Numbered from the stretch's first letter, positions 1-9,318 are shown. The stretch is 64,000 nt of DNA from Paenibacillus sp. FSL H7-0331 (GCF_001956045.1 NZ_MRTH01000015.1:129209-193208), one strand, 5' to 3'. Program-made: numbers and translations. The notes: a model not told the origin generated them from the letters alone.

Positions 1-741
1 TGTCGGATATGCCTTAGACCAGGTATGTCCCGAATCTGATGAATCGCTCCTATACATATAACCTTCACTACTTCTCAGCAGCATATGTACCATCCCAGGC
101 TGCGACTCCCAAAGCGTAGGCTGAATCACACCTCTACCCAAAAAGGATTGCTCCGAAACCGGAATATCGCTGCCTGTCACAGCTTCAATGCTGCTGTAGT
201 CCAGCTCCTGGATCCAGATATCTACGCTCCGTATCCACGTGGCTCCTTGATCTGTAGAAATGTCGACAAAAGCCTTCCAAATACCGTCCTCAGTAGATGC
301 CGGCGCCAACCATGTACCGTCCGAGAGCACAATGGGCTTATTTCGTACCGGACCTCTGCCTCCACGGTCGCCTTTTACCAGCTCAACCGGCAGTGACCAT
401 GTGTATCCGTTATCCTTGGATACGATAACTTGAGTGCTCCATTCCTTGAGAAGCTGTCCGACCTTGTAAAAAAGCACAAGCTCGCCATGATCCTTCCAAA
501 AAAAGACGGGATTCCAATGAGGAATTCCGTCAGCAGCTGCTAACTGGATGGGAAACGTCCATGTTCCCTTGTGTCTCCGCGAATACCAGATAGCAGAGTC
601 ACCCGCTCCTTCCTTGCTCCCTGCAAACCATGCCGTCAACATATCACCATCCGGGAGTATCGCCAAGCTGGATGCGTGACAGCTCTCGAATGGTGCCTGG
701 GCAGTCATAACTAATTCCTTGACCGCTTGAGTAAACATCAT
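1..741 (-). CDS. Sialidase-fold (BNR_2-type) protein, 3' end cut off by window
   Basis: The reading frame is open from the ATG at 741 to the window edge, so 247 residues are visible and the C-terminus is missing. The protein starts with CHASSLAILPDGDMLTAWFAG-like sequence, followed by WNPVFF and LVLFYKVG. This is the layout of the BNR_2 sialidase-fold family (six-bladed propeller glycosidases). Asp-box-like turns are visible (SKDNGYTW, STDQGATW). No signal peptide is seen, so a cytoplasmic role on imported substrate is likely. It lies 46 bases downstream of the RraA-like gene, at the end of a long minus-strand gene run. GAGGAGG about 13 bases upstream, or the nearer GAGGGG, could serve as ribosome-binding site. 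The fold is fairly sure; true sialidase activity is not shown. Confidence 0.8.
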   Translation of the reverse strand, partial: MMFTQAVKELVMTAQAPFESCHASSLAILPDGDMLTAWFAGSKEGAGDSAIWYSRRHKGTWTFPIQLAAADGIPHWNPVFFWKDHGELVLFYKVGQLLKEWSTQVIVSKDNGYTWSLPVELVKGDRGGRGPVRNKPIVLSDGTWLAPASTEDGIWKAFVDISTDQGATWIRSVDIWIQELDYSSIEAVTGSDIPVSEQSFLGRGVIQPTLWESQPGMVHMLLRSSEGYMYRSDSSDSGHTWSKAYPT

Positions 742-787
742 GGACCACCCCTCGCCTCCTCAAAAAGCTTGTTGTGTCGGATCGCTT

Positions 788-1531
788 CTACCACTCGCCT
801 TTTCGTCCGAATTGGGCTTGAGCTGCAGCTCCGAACTGATTTCCTGCCTTTTTCATTCCTTGCAGTAAAGCATTCATCTCGATACCTGCCGTATTGCGCC
901 CTGATGTTATAACGGTGTCACACTCATTTTTATCCATAAACCGCGTCGCGTCAAGCAGTCCGGCCTGATCCTCCTCGGGAATGACGAGAAAGCCGTGTTT
1001 GTCGGCATGAATCAACTGCCCGGGCTTGATTGTGGTACCGAAGACCTCAACTTCACAGTTCCAGCGCACAGGCCAGCTATAGGCATGACCGATACACATT
1101 TTGCTGGCAATCGCTTTGAACCCTGCATTATTCATTTCATCGAGATCGCGAATCGCTCCATCCGTAATTGTCCCGACGCAGCCGAGGGAACGGTGCATAT
1201 TCGCACCTACCTCCCCCCAATAAGAACCATACGCATACGGTTTATCCAGATCCTGAACGACCACGATTTTCGGTCCCGGAATGCTGGCTATATATTCGCG
1301 ATATTCAACCTGAGCGTTCGGATTTCTGGTCTGATGGTCGGGATTGCTCGGTTCACACACTACAGTCACCGCATATCCAACCATAACTCCCATATGAGGC
1401 ATGAAGTCTTTGGTTTCCTCCAGGTTAAAGCCCGTTCTGCGATCATGCTTAGAAATTTGTTCCCAGCCATTAAAGACTGATGGGGTATTCCAACGTTTGA
1501 GCTGCAGCAATTCGCTATGGGTTAAAGTCAT
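788..1531 (-). CDS. RraA-like / HMG aldolase-family protein
   Basis: The protein has 247 residues. The central part contains GSYWGEVGANM, then GCVGTITDGAIRDLDEM, the Gly-rich and Arg-Asp signature of the RraA/dimethylmenaquinone-methyltransferase-like fold. Characterised members with this signature are 4-hydroxy-4-methyl-2-oxoglutarate aldolases or oxaloacetate decarboxylases; others, such as RraA itself, bind RNase E. In a sugar-utilisation cluster without RNase E context, a retro-aldol or decarboxylation step on a sugar-acid derivative is the better guess. The protein is longer than classic RraA (about 160 residues), as in catabolic relatives. The ATG is preceded by GGAGGAAG at good spacing. 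It starts 14 bases after the upstream sialidase-fold gene and is probably cotranscribed with it. Confidence 0.82.
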   Translation of the reverse strand: MTLTHSELLQLKRWNTPSVFNGWEQISKHDRRTGFNLEETKDFMPHMGVMVGYAVTVVCEPSNPDHQTRNPNAQVEYREYIASIPGPKIVVVQDLDKPYAYGSYWGEVGANMHRSLGCVGTITDGAIRDLDEMNNAGFKAIASKMCIGHAYSWPVRWNCEVEVFGTTIKPGQLIHADKHGFLVIPEEDQAGLLDATRFMDKNECDTVITSGRNTAGIEMNALLQGMKKAGNQFGAAAQAQFGRKGEW

Positions 1532-1545
1532 TCTGAGCTTCCTCC

Positions 1546-2811
1546 TTAATAAATTAAATTACGAAAATCGGTAATCGTATGAAACGAGATCAGATTCACA
1601 TTATGCGCATCCTTGGCACGATGGTCCCCTGTCCGGCTGAGTACATACAAATCATTCCCGTCAATGGCCAGACTCGCATAATGGCGTGACTGCTTCTGCG
1701 AAGCACCCATCGTTACCATACCGGCAAAGCACCAATCGATGCAGTTGCGGGAAAAATGAAGCTGCAGCCGATGCCGTTCATTATTCGGTGTCCAGAACCG
1801 ATCCTCAGGGAGCTTTTCCGCGCGCGTCATGCTATCCGTTGCCTGTGTGCTAAGCAGCCAATACATCTCCGAGACATCGTCGTAAACAATGTGGAACTTC
1901 ATCTGTCCACCCGGCAAAGGCACGTAGACGATATTTTTACCGGAAGGAACCTGCTCCAGCAGGGTTGTCATACTGCCATCGTCGTTCTCCACAACCTTTG
2001 CAATGGCGGCATATCCCGTCCCACCGGTATGCGCCCTCATCCAGAGATGGAAGGTGCGTCCCTCGGGATCGTAAAAATAATGATCCGGATCTGCGATCTG
2101 CACGACATTCGTCTCCAGCCACCCGGCTGGCGCGCAATTGCGTCCGGGAGCGATCATCGTTCCCGTAATCGGTGCGGCATTATAAAAGGGAATTCCGAAA
2201 TAATCCAGTTGATCCACAGGCACTGTATCACAAAATGCCAGCTCTGATGCGAATGTCCAATTTTCCCTGATCAGCAGGTCACTGTCGATGCTCCCCCTCA
2301 TGAGAACAGGAGCAAGAATGCTGCATGGCCATATTTTCATACCGGTGAACGTCATTCTTTCCATAACCAGGTACACCTGATCCTTAACGTAAAGGACATT
2401 AGCAGGAGCCTGATGCCAAATTTCCCCCTTAGATAAAAAGCTGGTCTCACTCCACGTTTCTCCATTATCGTCAGACCGGACTATCGCAAGATCGTTGCAA
2501 TGGCCGATGACATAGACGGAATTCCCCGCTATAAAAGGTCTTGCATGCATGAATGGAAAGTCCGCACGAAACTGCCACGTTGCTCCTTTATCATCGGAGG
2601 TGAATATTTTACCGAACCATAATTGACCGTGCTCGATGACACGCTTTGGGCCCGGAAGATCGTCCATACCTGGTCCGCTCAGATCAAGCGTGGCGACCAG
2701 CCTGCCATTCGGCAAGACGGCAATGCCGGGACTGTACGTATAAATATTGTCGGGATCAGGCGATTCATACACGGTTACATAATCCTGGGCAAGCGGTTGT
2801 ATTGGCTTCAT
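1546..2811 (-). CDS. Sialidase-fold (BNR/Asp-box) protein
   Basis: This 421-residue protein has no signal peptide. It contains an N-terminal SPGIAVLPNGRLVATLD strand pair and two clear Asp boxes (TSDDKGATW, RSDDNGETW, pattern S-x-D-x-G-x-T-W), typical of sialidase-fold beta-propellers. Its SPxIxxLPxG motif is shared with the next gene upstream (SPSIVKLPDG), so the two look like diverged paralogues. I saw no clear FRIP/RIP motif of true exo-sialidases, so the substrate could be a different glycoside. The start was set at the ATG at 2811; a GTG at 2823 is also in frame, and GGAAAGG upstream could serve either. It is one of three sialidase-fold genes in one operon-like run behind a CUT1 importer. 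Confidence 0.78.
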   Translation of the reverse strand: MKPIQPLAQDYVTVYESPDPDNIYTYSPGIAVLPNGRLVATLDLSGPGMDDLPGPKRVIEHGQLWFGKIFTSDDKGATWQFRADFPFMHARPFIAGNSVYVIGHCNDLAIVRSDDNGETWSETSFLSKGEIWHQAPANVLYVKDQVYLVMERMTFTGMKIWPCSILAPVLMRGSIDSDLLIRENWTFASELAFCDTVPVDQLDYFGIPFYNAAPITGTMIAPGRNCAPAGWLETNVVQIADPDHYFYDPEGRTFHLWMRAHTGGTGYAAIAKVVENDDGSMTTLLEQVPSGKNIVYVPLPGGQMKFHIVYDDVSEMYWLLSTQATDSMTRAEKLPEDRFWTPNNERHRLQLHFSRNCIDWCFAGMVTMGASQKQSRHYASLAIDGNDLYVLSRTGDHRAKDAHNVNLISFHTITDFRNLIY

Positions 2812-2850
2812 AGCATAACGCACAACCTTTCCATATGATCGATAGTAGGT

Positions 2851-4314
2851 TTAAAGAAATGCACGAAATTTCTCAAGGGTATGAAATGTCATATAATTGG
2901 CGTTATGAAAATTGTAGGCATCATTAAGCGCGGTCCGACTTAGATAAATAATATCGTCCCCATTAAACAGCCAATCGACGTATTGGAATCCGACCTTAAG
3001 ATCATCCTCCGTCCAACCGTTATCCTGATAATTTAAAGCGTCCGTATGAACCTTCCACGATTCCAAATCGGCTGATGACACCAGAGACAATATATTGCGC
3101 TGAGATACATTAGGTAAGGTTACTCTGTTCACTAACGACCAATATCTTCCGCTGACAGGATCATAATGAACCGTGAATTTGGACATATTGCCATGAAAGT
3201 CAATGACACTGCCGAACGTCAGGTCCGCATCAGGATGTATGGTATTCACATTCAGTATAACAGCTCTTCCATAATCAGGATTGCCCTTGCCCGTATTATA
3301 ACGAAGCAGGTTGACGAGCCTTCCACCGGGAGTGATTACGATATTCCCTTCCAGCAGCGATGGTCTACCACCCTCAATGACACCCGGCCATTCATGGCTG
3401 TATGGAAGAAAAGGAGCTATCGCCCAATTGGCCGGATCCAGCAAATCCGCATCCGCTGGTGCAGAGATGACTCCGGTGGCATGACCACCGAGAGACCATG
3501 ACCCATATTCCACCGCGCTCCAAATCCGCCCCTCGTGCTCAACGATAGGCATTGGCGCTTTATGAGGTCCGCCTTCCTCCCTGCTTCCAGCTGGTATCAG
3601 CTCCGTTGGTGCAGACCAGGTTGCTCCGCCATCGTCAGAGCGGCCAATTAGCAAAGCGCCGTATTCCGTACTTGTTCCAAGCATGTACAGCGCTCCGCGA
3701 TGAAGAAACAACTTCCCCCAAAAGCACGGATAAAGATCGCACAGGAATGACCAGCTTTGACCGTCGTCCGTAGATCGAAAAATCTTGCTCAGATTTTGTC
3801 CGCCCAGCCCCCAAAAAACATCATGGGAGGCAAGTAGGGTTCCATCCGGAAGCTTTACGATGGATGGACTTGCCGGGGAACGGCCCGAGAAGTCATACGT
3901 GTAGTCATCGGGATGAATATAATTGACGACAATACCGGGCACCTCTCCGGTTCGCGCCTTTCTTGCCGGACTTTCCGCCAACTGCTCATTGGAATCCTTC
4001 TTGGTGGCACGAACGGCAACCTCGTAATCTACGGCATGATCCAGACCGCTAAGTAAAATCGAAGTGGCGTCACCCGGTAGTTGGCGAGTTTGAATTTCTG
4101 TCCGTTCTTCCCCTGCCGTCAGCTTGACCTCGTAAACAAGATCATCGGAATTGCATGATCCATCATACTGCCAATCCAACTGCAGCTGCCGGTTTCCCGG
4201 AGCAAGCCGTACTATATTTAACTCACTATATGGGGCTCCATAGCCCTTGGAAGCATAGGCGATTCCCTTGGCTGTTGAATAGCTCCACGTAGAGTTCTCT
4301 TTACGAACGTTCAT
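2851..4314 (-). CDS. Sialidase-fold protein with N-terminal Fn3-like domain
   Basis: The protein has 487 residues. Residues of roughly 30-120 form a fibronectin type III-like domain (LQLDWQYDG, then LDHAVDYEVAVRATK), and the rest is a sialidase-type propeller with Asp boxes (STDDGQSW, SDDGGATW). It lacks a signal peptide. A longer frame reaches an ATG at 4362, but its first residues would be read from a perfect hairpin at 4336-4358 and its AAGGA touches the ATG. The ATG at 4314, with AAGGGA 10 bases upstream, is the better start. It directly follows the ABC binding-protein gene and precedes its paralogue. It probably acts on an imported glycan; the activity is not deducible from sequence alone. 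Confidence 0.78.
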   Translation of the reverse strand: MNVRKENSTWSYSTAKGIAYASKGYGAPYSELNIVRLAPGNRQLQLDWQYDGSCNSDDLVYEVKLTAGEERTEIQTRQLPGDATSILLSGLDHAVDYEVAVRATKKDSNEQLAESPARKARTGEVPGIVVNYIHPDDYTYDFSGRSPASPSIVKLPDGTLLASHDVFWGLGGQNLSKIFRSTDDGQSWSFLCDLYPCFWGKLFLHRGALYMLGTSTEYGALLIGRSDDGGATWSAPTELIPAGSREEGGPHKAPMPIVEHEGRIWSAVEYGSWSLGGHATGVISAPADADLLDPANWAIAPFLPYSHEWPGVIEGGRPSLLEGNIVITPGGRLVNLLRYNTGKGNPDYGRAVILNVNTIHPDADLTFGSVIDFHGNMSKFTVHYDPVSGRYWSLVNRVTLPNVSQRNILSLVSSADLESWKVHTDALNYQDNGWTEDDLKVGFQYVDWLFNGDDIIYLSRTALNDAYNFHNANYMTFHTLEKFRAFL

Positions 4315-4335
4315 CCACCATTCATCCCTTCTTAC

Positions 4336-4358
4336 GGCGGCAGCCTTCAGCTGCCGCC
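4336..4358 (-). other. Perfect stem-loop after binding-protein gene
   Basis: A 9-bp perfect stem (GGCGGCAGC/GCTGCCGCC) with a 5-base loop lies between the binding-protein stop (4389) and the start of the next gene (4314). No T-run follows on the minus strand, so it is unlikely to be a full terminator. Such hairpins after binding-protein genes are known to protect the upstream mRNA and raise binding-protein yield relative to other operon products; that role is inferred here. Confidence 0.6.
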
Positions 4359-4388
4359 TCATTCCTTGTTATTTCTATCGGATTTGAA

Positions 4389-5777
4389 TCACTTTTTATT
4401 TTTGGAGGCATCGATGACTTTTTGCTCTTCGACCCATTTATTAATCTTTTCCTGAATATCTGCCATCTCAGCTGTCAGATCATACTTTTGACCATGATTA
4501 GCCCTCGATATCAACTCTGCCATCCAAGGACGAATAAGTGAGAACATGATCGGCGGAAACAGCACGTTTTTGGTATCCTCTACGACCGTTAGCAATTGTT
4601 TGGCATACGGATTATCCTTTTCGCTAACCCAATCGGCATTTTTCCAGGAAGGCAGATACTTATAGTTATCATAGATAGCTTTTTGTCCTTCAGCTCCTGT
4701 AATATATTTCAGCACCTGCCATGCCGCTTCCGGATTTTTCGTATCTTTGGCCATCGTATACGTTTGGGCTGTACCATAGGAGGTTTTTCCGTTCTTGTCC
4801 CGTACCCCTTTGGTCACGACATAACGATCCTGCAGCTTGTTTTTGAGGATTTCATCCGTTTTGCTGCACCATAAACAAATCGCTACATTGTTCTCGACCT
4901 TCCCCCAATTCTCAAAGCCACGTCCAATTTCATATCCGGGTGGTAGACTGGAGTTCATATCGATCAAGGTTTGCAAACTCTTTTTAATTTGCGGGTTATT
5001 GAAATTCAGTTTACTGTTCCCAAAGTTCGCCCAGTCGGTTTCGCCTAGCTGTACACCGTTCCCATCTGAGAAATAATCGAGCATCATGTGACTGCTGCTG
5101 CGCGGGTCGTAATACATGCCGTAGGTTTGTTTGCCGGTCTTGGGATTGATCCCCGTCAGCTTGGCCGCTTTTTCCAATATTTCCTGAGCGGTTGGTTTAT
5201 CACTGAGCGGTGCCACACCCCAATCATCAAAGATTTGCTTATCATACATAACCGTACTGGTATTGACGATTCCCGGTAACGCCATGACTTTACCATCGGT
5301 AGCATTCGTAAAGCGCTCTTTGTCCAGCCATAAAGAATCGTAATAATTTTGTTTCCAATTATCCCGTTTCAAGTAATCGTCCAGAGGCATCAGAAACCCT
5401 TGGTTATAAAAATCGATAGACGAATCCAGAATTAACACATCCACACTTCCACTAAGCAATAAAGATTGGAACTTCGCCTTTCTGTTATCTTGCGGAACTT
5501 CAATATATTCCACAGTCAGCTTGGGATGTTTGTCTAAAAATGGCTTCAGCATCGTTTTCATCCCTTTGACATTGCTGCCCGTTACCGGATCGATACCGTC
5601 ATCCACCGGATAACTAAAAACAGCAAACTTGACAACACCGGATAAATTATCCGCGTTTGCTGCGGGACCTGGAGCCGCACTATTGTCACCCGTCCCTCCG
5701 CCGCCGCAAGCGGTTAAAAATAAAAGCACTAAACACATTGTTAGCATCAGTGTCATTTTCCATCTATTCACTCGCAT
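4389..5777 (-). CDS. CUT1-type ABC importer substrate-binding lipoprotein
   Basis: This 462-residue precursor has a hydrophobic signal sequence ending in a lipobox (LTAC, then a Gly run), so it is a lipid-anchored extracellular binding protein of the family 1 sugar type. Typical features include an alpha/beta domain with DVLILDSSIDFYNQG, a MYDKQIFDDWGV segment and a C-terminal PEAAWQVLKYITG helix. The frame opens at 5807, but AAGGAG sits 7 bases before the ATG at 5777, which gives the lipoprotein signal directly. It lies 26 bases after the second permease gene. It presumably delivers an oligosaccharide or glycan fragment to the two permeases; no ATPase gene is nearby, so a shared MsmX-like ATPase elsewhere is likely. 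Confidence 0.92.
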   Translation of the reverse strand: MRVNRWKMTLMLTMCLVLLFLTACGGGGTGDNSAAPGPAANADNLSGVVKFAVFSYPVDDGIDPVTGSNVKGMKTMLKPFLDKHPKLTVEYIEVPQDNRKAKFQSLLLSGSVDVLILDSSIDFYNQGFLMPLDDYLKRDNWKQNYYDSLWLDKERFTNATDGKVMALPGIVNTSTVMYDKQIFDDWGVAPLSDKPTAQEILEKAAKLTGINPKTGKQTYGMYYDPRSSSHMMLDYFSDGNGVQLGETDWANFGNSKLNFNNPQIKKSLQTLIDMNSSLPPGYEIGRGFENWGKVENNVAICLWCSKTDEILKNKLQDRYVVTKGVRDKNGKTSYGTAQTYTMAKDTKNPEAAWQVLKYITGAEGQKAIYDNYKYLPSWKNADWVSEKDNPYAKQLLTVVEDTKNVLFPPIMFSLIRPWMAELISRANHGQKYDLTAEMADIQEKINKWVEEQKVIDASKNKK

Positions 5778-5803
5778 CGTATCACTCCTTATAAGTGGAT
5801 GTT

Positions 5804-6691
5804 TCATTGTTTAATACCTGAATGGGCAACACTTTGAATGATATATTTCTGGAAAAACAGGTATACCAGCAGAACAGGAATGATGGACAATACCGTGGCG
5901 GCCATATTCAGACCCGGAGGTGATTGTCCGGTTTGTGTGCGTGCATTAAGCAAAGCGATTCCAATTTGAATCGTGTACTTGGCTGGATCATTCAGCATAA
6001 TGAGCGGGAACAAAAAGCTGTTCCATACGTTCAGAAAGGTGAGAATAATCAAGGTAGCGACGATTGGCATGCATAAAGCAAAATAGATTTTAGTGAAGCA
6101 TTGGAACTCTCCCGCGCCGTCGATAATGGCAGCCTCCCTAAGTTCGCCAGGAATGCCGTCCATAAATTGCTTGGCCAAAAAGGTACCGAATATATTGGCG
6201 ATGGCCGGCAAATAAAAAGCCCAGTAGGTGTTGATGAGCTGCAGCTTCTTAAACAGCATAAACAGCGGGATTAATGTCGCTTCACTTGGAATCATCAACG
6301 TAGCCAGCACGACCAGCAGTATGATTTTGCCACCCTTGACGTTCAGCTTCGACAACGCATAACCCGCGAGCAGCGCTGAAAACGTACTAATCACAATAAC
6401 ACCAACAGCAATCATAAACGTATTTACATACAATCGCGGCATATGGGTATTGATGATGGCAATTCTAAAATTTTCGAAACTGAGGTGTTCCGGGATCAAA
6501 CGAAAGGGAAAAGGAAATTCGAAAATTGCATCCTTGTCAAAGCTAATCGAAAGCATAACAATGAAGGGAAATAGGATCATTACGCCGCCAGCGAATAGGA
6601 ACAACAGGGTCACAAGCCTTCCAAGCCTATCCACTTTTTTCCTCGATTGCAGTATCACCCCGGTTTTTGTTGCAGTGGACATCATGGTCAT
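5804..6691 (-). CDS. CUT1 ABC importer permease, MalG-like
   Basis: The 295-residue membrane protein has about six transmembrane segments. It carries the cytoplasmic EAA loop EAAIIDGAGEFQCFTKIYF...P, which docks on the ATPase, and ends with the FFQKYIIQSVAHSGIKQ tail usual for MalG-type permeases. The start was placed at the ATG at 6691 because GGAG lies 9 bases upstream, while the ATG at 6700 touches it. It is immediately followed by the binding-protein gene and preceded by the MalF-type partner (stop at 6707), so the three form one importer. Confidence 0.93.
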   Translation of the reverse strand: MTMMSTATKTGVILQSRKKVDRLGRLVTLLFLFAGGVMILFPFIVMLSISFDKDAIFEFPFPFRLIPEHLSFENFRIAIINTHMPRLYVNTFMIAVGVIVISTFSALLAGYALSKLNVKGGKIILLVVLATLMIPSEATLIPLFMLFKKLQLINTYWAFYLPAIANIFGTFLAKQFMDGIPGELREAAIIDGAGEFQCFTKIYFALCMPIVATLIILTFLNVWNSFLFPLIMLNDPAKYTIQIGIALLNARTQTGQSPPGLNMAATVLSIIPVLLVYLFFQKYIIQSVAHSGIKQ

Positions 6692-6706
6692 ATGTCTCAT
6701 CTCCGG

Positions 6707-7597
6707 TTAATCCTTATTTTGAAACGCTTTAAAGTTAAAAAGGGTAAACAGCAAAATAATAATGAAAATCACATACGATGCGGCAGCAGCCTTGCCAAAC
6801 TCATAGGTGTAGAAGCCGTATCGGTATACGTACAGCATGAGTGTAAACAACGATCCGCCCGGGTTTCCATCCGGTCCCCCAATAACGAAAACATCGCCGA
6901 ATCTTTTAAAAGCATTGATCGTACCCATGACGACCATAAAGAAAATGACGGGCTTCATTCCGGGAATCGTTATATAGAACCACTGCTGTATTCTCTTGGC
7001 ACCATCCACGCTGGCAGCCTCATACAGATCGCGCGGAATACCTTGAAGTCCTGCCAGCCAGATTAATACGGAATAACCCAACCCGTGCCACGTATCCATC
7101 AAAATGACGCTAAACTGTGCGAGTCTGGGATCTGCCATCCATCCGAGTGGAGCTACGCCAAACCAGCTTAACACCGAGTTGGCAATCCCTTTTTCCGTCG
7201 GATACAGCAGCAGCAGGAATACAATCGAGGCCGCAACCGTTGAAGTCACATTCGGTAAAAAATAAATCGCTTTGAACAGAATGCTTATCCTGCGGGCGGC
7301 GATCCCGTTAATCAATGAAGCGACAATAAAGCTCAGAGGCAATCCCATTCCAAGCCCCATGACACCCATGATTATCGTGTTACGAAGCGCACGCCAAAAG
7401 GTCTTATCGTACCAAATAAATTCATAATTGCTGAACCCTGCCCAAATCCCCCTTACCCCGTTATGGTGATACAAGCTGATACGGAAAGCCTCTCCTATCG
7501 GGTACAAGGAAAAGGTAACGACCCCCAGGATCAGAGGAAGCAAAAACAAATAGCCAACCGTATGTTTATTTACTAACATATTTCTTTTCGGGATCAT
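6707..7597 (-). CDS. CUT1 ABC importer permease, MalF-like
   Basis: The 296-residue membrane protein has six predicted transmembrane helices. Its EAA motif (EAASVDGAKRIQQWFYITIPG) is in the loop before the fifth helix. It begins the transport module, with GGGGGTGA in front of the ATG at 7597. The pair of permeases and the binding lipoprotein fit a CUT1 sugar importer whose ATPase is encoded elsewhere. It lies 98 bases downstream of the response-regulator gene; a small inverted repeat sits in that gap. Confidence 0.92.
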   Translation of the reverse strand: MIPKRNMLVNKHTVGYLFLLPLILGVVTFSLYPIGEAFRISLYHHNGVRGIWAGFSNYEFIWYDKTFWRALRNTIIMGVMGLGMGLPLSFIVASLINGIAARRISILFKAIYFLPNVTSTVAASIVFLLLLYPTEKGIANSVLSWFGVAPLGWMADPRLAQFSVILMDTWHGLGYSVLIWLAGLQGIPRDLYEAASVDGAKRIQQWFYITIPGMKPVIFFMVVMGTINAFKRFGDVFVIGGPDGNPGGSLFTLMLYVYRYGFYTYEFGKAAAASYVIFIIILLFTLFNFKAFQNKD

Positions 7598-7634
7598 TAT
7601 CGTTCACCCCCTGTATGCTCATCCCTTGCTCTTA

Positions 7635-7659
7635 TTATCCGTAATTTGCACACGGATAA
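7635..7659. other. Inverted repeat before importer genes
   Basis: TTATCCGT and ACGGATAA form perfect 8-bp arms around a 9-base spacer, in the 98-base gap between the AraC-type response regulator and the first permease gene. It could be an operator for the neighbouring regulator or an RNA stem-loop that sets the ratio of regulator to transporter transcript. No T-run follows. Confidence 0.4.
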
Positions 7660-7695
7660 ATAGGTGAAATTCCTATGATTGGTTTGTAATGTTAT

Positions 7696-9318
7696 TCAAT
7701 TGGGCTGCATTTTCCGATACTCCAACGGGGTAACACCTACCCTTTTTCTAAACACTTGTCCAAAATATTTGGCATCGGTATATCCGACTTGGCTGGAAAT
7801 ATCGAATATTTTCAAATCGGATTGCTTTAACAGCTGCTTGGCTTTGTTGATCCGAATATCGGCCAAAAAATTCAAAACCGTCTCATTGGTTCTTTCCTTG
7901 AATAAATTGGCGAAATAATTGGGTGTCAAATAGACAACGTCGGCTACGTCCTGCAAGGAGATATCCTGCGCATACTGCGACTCCATGAACGAAATTGCCT
8001 TCTGAACGATCGAAACATGACGCTGCTGCATTTTCTTTTCTATGCTATGGGCCAGATCGTTGACATAATGTAAAAGCCACATTTCAAGCTGTTCAATGGT
8101 TTTCCTTTTCTTAATCTGTTCATCCAATGCCGTGATTTCCATGATGTTACCATCTGAAAGATCCCACTCGATTAATTGGCGAAGCAGCGCGTAGACCAAC
8201 TGTAGACAAATCTTGCGTAAATGATCAGGAGTTGGGGTAAAGTCGTCGACAATAGCGCGCAAAAATTGCCTTGCATACCCAACTGCTCCGTGTACATCCC
8301 CGATCTTCAAAGCCAGGCACAATCGTTTCTCCAGGTCATACGGGTATACGGTATGTTCGACTGAAGCCTGGTATGTGACGTCACCGATGTATACGATGCT
8401 TTCTTTACCTGAATACAGACGATACTGAACAGCCTCCACCGCTTGCTTGCTGGATTCCGGTATCCATTCCGGTTCATCGTAGATGCCGCCAATTCCGATT
8501 GAAACAGACACCTTGTAATAAGTTTGGATATAATATTTTATTTTTCTTGCTATCGCTTGCAGCAGCTCCAAGTAATATTTGCTTTCCATAGGCTCCGCTC
8601 GGCTAACGATTACAATGAGCTGGTTATCGTAATTTTCGACGATCTCGGCGTATAATTGTTCCCGAAGCAGCTCTTCTACAATGTTGCGAAAAGCAAATAA
8701 TAAGAGCTGTTTATCACGAATTCGGGCACTCTGTGCTACAGCATCCTCATCATCGATTTCTACAACCAGGCATGCAAATAAATGGCTGCCGATGGAAAGA
8801 TCCAGGTAGTCACATCTGTTTCTTATATCCAATAAAGACATTTGGCCGGAAAGCAGGTAGCGCAAATACCTTTCCTTGAGCACAGGGATGCTATGCAGCA
8901 GCTGCTGCCTTAATTGTACAACGTCCTTCACCTGGCTCCTTTCTTGTTCCAGGCTTTGCTTGGCTTTTTCGATGATGGCGAATAACTCTTCAATTGTGCT
9001 CGGTTTCAACAAATAATCAAAAGCACCATTGCGAATCGCCGTCTGCACATAGGGAAAATTATCATAGCCGCTTAACAAAATCACCTTCGCATGCGGTACG
9101 ATGCAGAGCGCCTTTTCCGTTAACTCCAATCCGTTCATATGAGGCATCAACACATCGGAGATGATCAAATCCGGCTTCTGGTCCATAATCAACTCCATCG
9201 CTTCGACACCGTCTTCGGCCTCACCAACAATCTCAATTTGATGCTTGGACCAATCCATACTCATTTTCAGACCATTTCTCACGCGCTCCGAATCGTCCAC
9301 CAGAATCATTTTATACAT
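7696..9318 (-). CDS. Response regulator with AraC-type DNA-binding domain (YesN-like)
   Basis: This 540-residue protein begins with a receiver domain: MILVDDSERVRNGL acidic pair, LIISDVLMPHMNG with the phospho-acceptor Asp, and LLSGYD and LLKPS for the conserved Thr/Ser and Lys positions. A middle region of about 300 residues is followed by a C-terminal pair of AraC-type helix-turn-helix motifs (DVADVVYLTPNYFANLFK and IFDISSQVGYTDAKYFGQVF). The start was set at the ATG at 9318, preceded by AGGGGGA; longer frames add unrelated sequence from the kinase gene. It overlaps the kinase stop by 8 bases (ATGTATAA), so the two are translationally coupled. It most likely activates the adjacent importer operon on sensing its substrate. 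Confidence 0.93.
   Translation of the reverse strand: MYKMILVDDSERVRNGLKMSMDWSKHQIEIVGEAEDGVEAMELIMDQKPDLIISDVLMPHMNGLELTEKALCIVPHAKVILLSGYDNFPYVQTAIRNGAFDYLLKPSTIEELFAIIEKAKQSLEQERSQVKDVVQLRQQLLHSIPVLKERYLRYLLSGQMSLLDIRNRCDYLDLSIGSHLFACLVVEIDDEDAVAQSARIRDKQLLLFAFRNIVEELLREQLYAEIVENYDNQLIVIVSRAEPMESKYYLELLQAIARKIKYYIQTYYKVSVSIGIGGIYDEPEWIPESSKQAVEAVQYRLYSGKESIVYIGDVTYQASVEHTVYPYDLEKRLCLALKIGDVHGAVGYARQFLRAIVDDFTPTPDHLRKICLQLVYALLRQLIEWDLSDGNIMEITALDEQIKKRKTIEQLEMWLLHYVNDLAHSIEKKMQQRHVSIVQKAISFMESQYAQDISLQDVADVVYLTPNYFANLFKERTNETVLNFLADIRINKAKQLLKQSDLKIFDISSQVGYTDAKYFGQVFRKRVGVTPLEYRKMQPN

Noticed and set aside
85..396. Plus-strand frame of 103 residues at the window start
   Set aside because: It is antisense to the partial sialidase-fold gene, which is open to the window edge and has Asp boxes.
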